The translations under genes and the position numbers were made by a program. The notes below the pieces were generated by a model. The model ran no database searches and had not been told where the DNA came from. It saw nothing but the letters and a program-made list of their open reading frames with translations. This document shows, one piece after another, positions 59,146 to 64,000 of a stretch of DNA of 64,000 bases. Source of the DNA: VFZN01 sp963709325 (GTDB taxonomy: Bacteria > Acidobacteriota > Vicinamibacteria > Vicinamibacterales > UBA2999). The stretch covers positions 248,001 to 312,000 of the forward strand of contig CAVPVV010000001.1 in NCBI GenBank assembly GCA_963709325.1, written 5' to 3'. Position 1 is the stretch's first letter. Each line of letters starts with the position of its first letter.

Positions 59146-60924
59146 ATGCCGGTCAGGATTGGCGAACTGCTTCTCAAGGAGAAGCGCATTACAGCGGAGC
59201 AGCTCCAGGATGCCCTGACATACCAGCGGCAGAATGGCGGCAAGCTCGGCGCCAATCTCGTCAAGCTTGGGTACATCCAGGACGACGAGATCACGGCCCT
59301 GCTCTCGAAGCAGTATGGGGTGCCGTCGATCTCGCTCGGCCAGTTCGAGATCGACCCGGCGGTGATCAAGCTGGTGCCCGGCGACACCGCGCGCAAGTAC
59401 CAGATCGTTCCGCTCAGCCGCTCCGGCGCCACCCTGACCATCGCGATGACGGATCCGACCAACGTCTTCGCGATGGACGACGTGAAGTTCATGACCGGCT
59501 ACAACGTCGAGCCGGTCGTGGCTTCGGAGACTGGCGTCGCTGAAGCGATCGAGAAGTACTACGGCTCGGCGCCGCCGGTGACCGCTACGACGCGCGGGGG
59601 CGGCTCCGCCGCGGCGCAGCCCGTCGCCACCGAAAGCGCGCTCGAGATGGCCGCCAAGGCCCTCGAGGAGATGCCGGCCGACCTCGGCGACGTCGAGGTC
59701 ATGGATGACCTCGAGGAGATCAGCGCCGAGGCGCTCGCCCGGCAGGGCGAGGAAGCGCCGGTCATCAAGCTGGTCAACGTCATCCTGATGTCGGCGATTT
59801 CCAAGGGCGCGAGCGACATCCACATCGAGCCCTACGAGAAGGAATACCGCGTCCGGTACCGCATCGACGGCATTCTCTACAACGTGATGACGCCGTCGAT
59901 GAAGATGCGCGACGCGATCACCTCGCGCGTCAAGATCATGGCGAAGCTCGACATCGCCGAGAAGCGGCTGCCCCAGGACGGCCGCATCAAGATCCGCTTC
60001 AGCGACGGCGGGACGAGCAAAGACATCGACTTCCGCGTCTCGTGCCTGCCGACGCTGTTCGGCGAGAAGATCGTCATGCGCTTGCTCGACAAGGGCAAGC
60101 TGATGCTCGACATGACCAAGCTCGGGTTCGAGCCCGAGTCGCTGCGCAAGCTCGAGATCCAGATTCAGAAGCCGTGGGGCATGGTGCTCGTGACCGGCCC
60201 GACCGGCAGCGGCAAGACCAACACGCTCTACTCGTCGATCTCGCGGATCAACACGCCCGAGACCAACATCATGACCGCCGAGGACCCGGTGGAGTTCAAC
60301 CTGCCTGGCGTGAACCAGGTCCAGGTCCGCGAGAACATCGGCCTCAACTTCGCCGCCGCACTGCGCAGCTTCCTGCGCCAGGACCCCAACATCATCCTCG
60401 TCGGCGAAATCCGCGACTTCGAGACCGCCGAGATTGCGGTCAAGGCGGCGCTCACCGGCCACCTCGTGCTCTCCACGCTCCACACCAACGACGCGCCGAG
60501 CACGATCAACCGCTTGATGAACATGGGCATCGAGCCGTTCCTGGTGGCGAGCTCGCTCAACCTGATATGCGCCCAGCGTCTGGTTCGCCGCGTGTGCGCC
60601 AACTGCAAGGAGCCCGAGGACCTGCCGCCGCCGGCGCTCGAGCAGATCGGCTTCACCGCCGAGGACGCCAAGGGCGTCAAGGCGTTCAAGGGCAGGGGCT
60701 GCGACAAGTGCAACGGCACCGGGTACAAGGGCCGCGTCGGCCTCTACGAGGTGATGGATATCACCGACGAGCTCCGCGAGCTGGTCCTGGTCGGGGCCTC
60801 GGCGCTGGAACTGCGGCGGAAAGCGATTGAGGAAGGAATGATCACGCTGCGCGGCAGCGGACTGCGAAAGATCAAGGACGGCGTGACCTCGGTTGAAGAG
60901 GTCATCCGCGAGACCGTCCGCTAA
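59146..60924 (+). CDS. pilB: Type IV pilus extension ATPase PilB
   Basis: A 592-residue hexameric ATPase that powers pilus assembly. The N-terminal GspE/MshEN domain starts PVRIGELLLKEKRITAEQLQ. The ATPase core has Walker A GPTGSGKT (from residue 351), Asp-box DPNIILVGEIRD and His-box HLVLSTLHTND. Tetra-cysteine zinc motif: CANCKEP and CDKCNG. Length and domain order fit PilB rather than GspE alone, and the pilT and pilC neighbours support this. Confidence 0.95.
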   Translation: MPVRIGELLLKEKRITAEQLQDALTYQRQNGGKLGANLVKLGYIQDDEITALLSKQYGVPSISLGQFEIDPAVIKLVPGDTARKYQIVPLSRSGATLTIAMTDPTNVFAMDDVKFMTGYNVEPVVASETGVAEAIEKYYGSAPPVTATTRGGGSAAAQPVATESALEMAAKALEEMPADLGDVEVMDDLEEISAEALARQGEEAPVIKLVNVILMSAISKGASDIHIEPYEKEYRVRYRIDGILYNVMTPSMKMRDAITSRVKIMAKLDIAEKRLPQDGRIKIRFSDGGTSKDIDFRVSCLPTLFGEKIVMRLLDKGKLMLDMTKLGFEPESLRKLEIQIQKPWGMVLVTGPTGSGKTNTLYSSISRINTPETNIMTAEDPVEFNLPGVNQVQVRENIGLNFAAALRSFLRQDPNIILVGEIRDFETAEIAVKAALTGHLVLSTLHTNDAPSTINRLMNMGIEPFLVASSLNLICAQRLVRRVCANCKEPEDLPPPALEQIGFTAEDAKGVKAFKGRGCDKCNGTGYKGRVGLYEVMDITDELRELVLVGASALELRRKAIEEGMITLRGSGLRKIKDGVTSVEEVIRETVR

Positions 60925-60942
60925 GGGATAACACACACGCTT

Positions 60943-62079
60943 ATGGCCACACTGCCGGAACTGCTCAGAACCAGCGTCGACCTCGGGGCGTCGGACCTGC
61001 ACTTGTCGATCGACACGCCGCCCCAGGTGCGCGTCCACGGCGACCTCCGGCGGCTCGAGTTGCCGCCGCTGACGCCCACCGACACCAAGGGGCTCACCTA
61101 CAGCGTCCTCACCGACGCGCAGAAGAAGCGCTTCGAAGAGACGCTCGAGCTCGATTTCTCCTTCGGTATCCGCGGCCTGGCCCGCTTCCGCTGCAACATG
61201 TACAACCAGCGCGGGGCGGTCGCGGCGGCCTATCGCCAGATTCCCGAGCGCATTCGCGGCTTCGACGAGCTCCACCTGCCGGCGGTGATCGCCAAGCTGG
61301 CCGACCGTCCGCGCGGGCTGGTGCTAATCACCGGGCCGACCGGTAGCGGAAAGTCCACGACGCTGGCCGCGATGATCGACAAGATCAACACGGAGCAGCA
61401 CGGTCACATCCTGACCATCGAGGACCCGATCGAGTACCTGCACCAGCACAAAGGCTGCCTAATCAACCAGCGCGAGGTGCACAGCGACACCCAGAGCTTC
61501 TCGAATGCGCTCCGCGCTGCGCTTCGTGAGGACCCCGACACGGTGCTGATCGGCGAAATGCGCGACCTCGAGACGGTCGAAGCGGCGCTGCGCATCGCCG
61601 AGACCGGCCACCTGACGTTCGCGACCCTGCACACGAACTCGGCGGCGTCGACGATCAACCGCATCATCGATCAGTTCCCGGCCCACCAGCAGTCCCAGAT
61701 CCGCACCCAGCTGTCGATGGTGCTGGAGGGCATCGTCTGTCAGAGCCTGATGCCCAAGATCAACGGCGACGGGCGGGTCGTGTCGATGGAAATCCTCATC
61801 CCGACGCCTGGGATCCGGAACCTGATCCGCGAGGACAAGATTCACCAGATCTACTCGGCGATGCAGACCGGGCAGGAGAAGCTCGGGATGCAGACCATGA
61901 ACCAGTCGCTGGCGACGCTGTACTTCCGTCGCCAGATCACGCTCGAAACGGCGCTGGCGGCGTCGTCGCTGCGCGAGGAGTTGCAGGAAATGATCAACCG
62001 CGGAGTCGGCGTGGTACCAGGCGCCGGGCTGAGCCGCGGCCCGATGCCGGCGGGACGTCCGGGGCAGGTGAGTCGGTAA
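60943..62079 (+). CDS. pilT: Type IV pilus retraction ATPase PilT
   Basis: A 378-residue retraction ATPase. It has the PilT N-terminal LLRTSVDLGASDLHLSIDTP, Walker A GPTGSGKS from residue 131, the DPDTVLIGEMRDLETVEAAL box and the TGHLTFATLHTNSAASTINR His-box. The C-terminal motif shows AIRNLIRE-like GIRNLIREDKIHQIYSAMQT. It is 18 nt after pilB. PilT gives twitching motility and DNA uptake in other bacteria. A Gly/Pro/Arg tail of about 20 residues is non-conserved. Confidence 0.95.
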   Translation: MATLPELLRTSVDLGASDLHLSIDTPPQVRVHGDLRRLELPPLTPTDTKGLTYSVLTDAQKKRFEETLELDFSFGIRGLARFRCNMYNQRGAVAAAYRQIPERIRGFDELHLPAVIAKLADRPRGLVLITGPTGSGKSTTLAAMIDKINTEQHGHILTIEDPIEYLHQHKGCLINQREVHSDTQSFSNALRAALREDPDTVLIGEMRDLETVEAALRIAETGHLTFATLHTNSAASTINRIIDQFPAHQQSQIRTQLSMVLEGIVCQSLMPKINGDGRVVSMEILIPTPGIRNLIREDKIHQIYSAMQTGQEKLGMQTMNQSLATLYFRRQITLETALAASSLREELQEMINRGVGVVPGAGLSRGPMPAGRPGQVSR

Positions 62080-62133
62080 ATCGAACCGCTGGCGGGTCCC
62101 CCTGTCCGGCCGGCCGATTGAACGGAGACTGAC

Positions 62134-63342
62134 ATGGCGACGTTTGCGTTTTCCGGGAGAAGGCGCGGTGGCGAGGCTGTCGCGGGCGAGCGCATGGGCG
62201 ACTCGATGGAGGCGGTCGCGGCCGCCCTTCGCCGCGAGCAGATCCAGGTGACCCGCATCACGCCGGTGGCCAAGGCGGCGGCACCGCCGAAACTCAAGGC
62301 CAGGAGTGTGCCGGCCAAGAACCTCGCGGTGTTCACCCGCCAGTTCTCGGTGATGATCGACGCCGGCCTGCCGCTCGTGCAGTGTCTCGATATTCTCGGC
62401 AACCAGGAGGACCACAAGTACTTCCAGCAGGTCATCCTCCAGACCCGGACCGACGTCGAGGGCGGTCAGTCGCTGGCCGACGCGATGAAGCGCCACCCGA
62501 GGGTCTTCGACGCGCTCTACACGAACATGATCGCGGCGGGCGAGGCGGGCGGCATCCTCGACACGATTCTGAAGCGGCTGGCGATCTACATCGAAAAGGC
62601 CGTCAAGCTGAAGTCGCAGGTCCAGTCGGCGATGATCTACCCGATCGCGGTCATCGCCATCGCCGCGGTCGTGGTCGGCGTGATTCTCTGGAAGGTCATC
62701 CCGACCTTCGCCAGCCTGTTCGCCGGGCTCGGCGCCGAACTGCCGCTGCCGACGCGCATCGTCATCGCGCTCAGCAACAACCTCGTCCGTTTCATGCCGT
62801 TCATCCTCGTCGGGCTGGTCGCTGGCAGCTACGCGATCAAGCGCTACTACTCGACCGAGAGGGGGCGCCGCGTCATCGACGGCGGGCTGCTGAAGCTGCC
62901 CGTCCTCGGGTCGATCCTCCGCAAGATCGCCGTCGCCCGCTTCTGCCGCACGCTGTCCACGCTGATGGCTTCGGGCGTGCCGATTCTCGATGGGCTGGAC
63001 ATCACCGCCCGCACCGCCGGCAACGCCATCATCGAAGACGCGATTCTCGTCACCCGCAAGAGCATCGAGCGCGGCGAGACCATCTCCGGCCCTCTGAAGG
63101 AAACGAACGTCTTTCCGGGTATGGTCGTACAGATGATTGGTGTCGGTGAGGCAACCGGCGCGCTCGACACGATGCTGGCGAAGATTGCGGACTTCTACGA
63201 AGACGAAGTGGACACGGCCGTGGCCGGCATGCTGACGCTGCTCGAGCCGATCATGATCGCTTTCCTCGGCGGCGTCGTCGGCGGTATCGTCATCGCGATG
63301 TACATGCCGATCTTCGGCCTCATCAGCAAGCTGGCTGGATGA
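62134..63342 (+). CDS. pilC: Type IV pilus inner-membrane platform protein PilC
   Basis: A 402-residue PilC/GspF protein with two cytoplasmic domain repeats (FTRQFSVMIDAGLPLVQCLD and FCRTLSTLMASGVPILDGLD) and three membrane segments (AVIAIAAVVVGVILWKVIP, FMPFILVGLVAGSYAI and the C-terminal PIMIAFLGGVVGGIVIAMYM). It couples PilB and PilT motion to the pilus. Its stop overlaps the next start (ATGA at 63339-63342). Confidence 0.95.
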   Translation: MATFAFSGRRRGGEAVAGERMGDSMEAVAAALRREQIQVTRITPVAKAAAPPKLKARSVPAKNLAVFTRQFSVMIDAGLPLVQCLDILGNQEDHKYFQQVILQTRTDVEGGQSLADAMKRHPRVFDALYTNMIAAGEAGGILDTILKRLAIYIEKAVKLKSQVQSAMIYPIAVIAIAAVVVGVILWKVIPTFASLFAGLGAELPLPTRIVIALSNNLVRFMPFILVGLVAGSYAIKRYYSTERGRRVIDGGLLKLPVLGSILRKIAVARFCRTLSTLMASGVPILDGLDITARTAGNAIIEDAILVTRKSIERGETISGPLKETNVFPGMVVQMIGVGEATGALDTMLAKIADFYEDEVDTAVAGMLTLLEPIMIAFLGGVVGGIVIAMYMPIFGLISKLAG

Positions 63343-64000
63343 CGCGGTCCTGGCTGCGGCAATGGCTGGCGGCGCACACAGCCCTGCGGCTGGTCGTCGC
63401 CACCGTGCTGCTCGGCCTGGCGGTGGTGGTCGAGTTCCGTACCCCGGGTGAGGGCTCGGTCAACCCCTACTTCGTCCTGCTTGGGGTCACCTTTGCCGGG
63501 AGCCTCGCGCTCCTCGGTCTGCTCAAGCTGGTGGATCGCCACCCGTGGACCGCCTTCCTGCACTTCACATTCGACGCCCTTCTCGTTTCGGCGGGCGTGC
63601 ACTTCACCGGCGGGGTGAACAGCCTGTTCACCACGATGTACGCGCTTCCGATCCTCGCCGCGAGCACCGTGAAGCTCCGGGGCGGCGGGCTGCGCATGGC
63701 GGCACTCAGCGCCACGCTCTTCGTCGGTATCGTGATCGCACAGTTCTGGGCCGCGGCCGGATTGATCGATCTGCCGTTTGCCCCAATCGCCGACCTACCG
63801 GCGCCGACTACAGCCCTCTACATCGTTGGCCTCAACGTCTTCGGCTTCTTCGCGGTGGCGATGCTCAGCGGTTCGCTGGCCGAGCGGGCTCGCCGCGCCG
63901 ACGTGCAACTCGAGGAAGCGACCGAGGCCATCGCCGACCTGCAGGCGTTCAACCAGTACATCGTGGACAACCTGCTGAGCGGCCTGGCCACGGCCGACGC
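63339..64000 (+). CDS. pilS: PilS-like sensor histidine kinase (3' end cut by window)
   Basis: The first 220 residues only. It begins MTRSWLRQWLAAHTALRLVV and has about six hydrophobic segments (VVATVLLGLAVVVEF, YFVLLGVTFAGSLALLGLL, ALSATLFVGIVIAQFWAAAG, LYIVGLNVFGFFAVAML), then SGSLAERARRADVQLEEATE and the start of a PAS-like region (FNQYIVDNLLSGLATAD). This is the PilS layout: a six-TM sensor followed by PAS and kinase domains. The pilB-pilT-pilC-pilS order matches deltaproteobacterial pilus clusters, where PilR follows. The kinase core is outside the window. Confidence 0.8.
   Translation, partial: MTRSWLRQWLAAHTALRLVVATVLLGLAVVVEFRTPGEGSVNPYFVLLGVTFAGSLALLGLLKLVDRHPWTAFLHFTFDALLVSAGVHFTGGVNSLFTTMYALPILAASTVKLRGGGLRMAALSATLFVGIVIAQFWAAAGLIDLPFAPIADLPAPTTALYIVGLNVFGFFAVAMLSGSLAERARRADVQLEEATEAIADLQAFNQYIVDNLLSGLATAD

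Overview
The window is high-GC chromosomal DNA with dense gene packing and many GTG starts. It is dominated by the transcription and translation super-cluster of a bacterium: tuf-rpmG-trnW-secE-nusG-rplKAJL-rpoBC, then str (rpsL-rpsG-fusA), S10 (rpsJ to rpsQ), spc (rplN to secY), and adk-map-infA-rpmJ-alpha (rpsM-rpsK-rpsD-rpoA-rplQ). The accessory content suggests Acidobacteriota, probably class Vicinamibacteria: a VWFA-domain secreted protein, FtsX/MacB-type permease pairs, a cytochrome b with fused c domains, small CxxCH cytochromes, and pilB-pilT-pilC-pilS. This is inference from gene content; no 16S gene is present.

Layout. 1-13241: tuf (5' end cut by the window), L33, tRNA-Trp, SecE, NusG, L11/L1/L10/L12, RpoB, RpoC, closed by a strong terminator. 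13242-28063: an accessory block of about 15 kb between rpoC and rpsL, which are adjacent in many bacteria. It holds a sulfatase, an SGNH hydrolase, threonine dehydratase and a quinoprotein; then a minus-strand set (TPR protein, sensor kinase, response regulator, TSUP transporter); then a Rieske/cytochrome b-c complex, a gene remnant and a small di-heme cytochrome. 28064-47063: 31 consecutive plus-strand genes for ribosomal proteins, EF-G, SecY, Adk, Map, IF-1 and RpoA, ending in a terminator. 47249-51071: a VWFA protein, an amidohydrolase and a small unknown, overlapping end to end. 51163-57941 (minus): an EF-G-like GTPase, two FtsX permeases, a membrane-fusion protein and a Yip1-like membrane protein. 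58128-64000: an outer-membrane protein, then the type IV pilus motor genes pilB, pilT, pilC and the start of a PilS-like sensor kinase (cut by the window).

Most unusual signals. (1) Short tandem repeats with a 7-bp period and an AGGC/GCCT core sit between ribosomal-protein genes, starting at or just after stop codons. After rplQ the array supplies the 5' arm of a 15-bp terminator stem; a 9-bp-period array does the same after rpoC. (2) Two interlocking perfect inverted repeats between rpsD and rpoA have pseudoknot topology and may be a regulatory RNA. (3) RpoB carries an N-terminal insertion with four cysteine pairs. (4) EF-Tu has a switch I region about five residues longer than usual, with the RGITI motif changed to KILTI. 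(5) secY carries two separate +1 frameshifts, and two other loci are also frameshifted, so either assembly errors or real lesions are present. I found no insertion sequence, CRISPR array, integrase or prophage gene.
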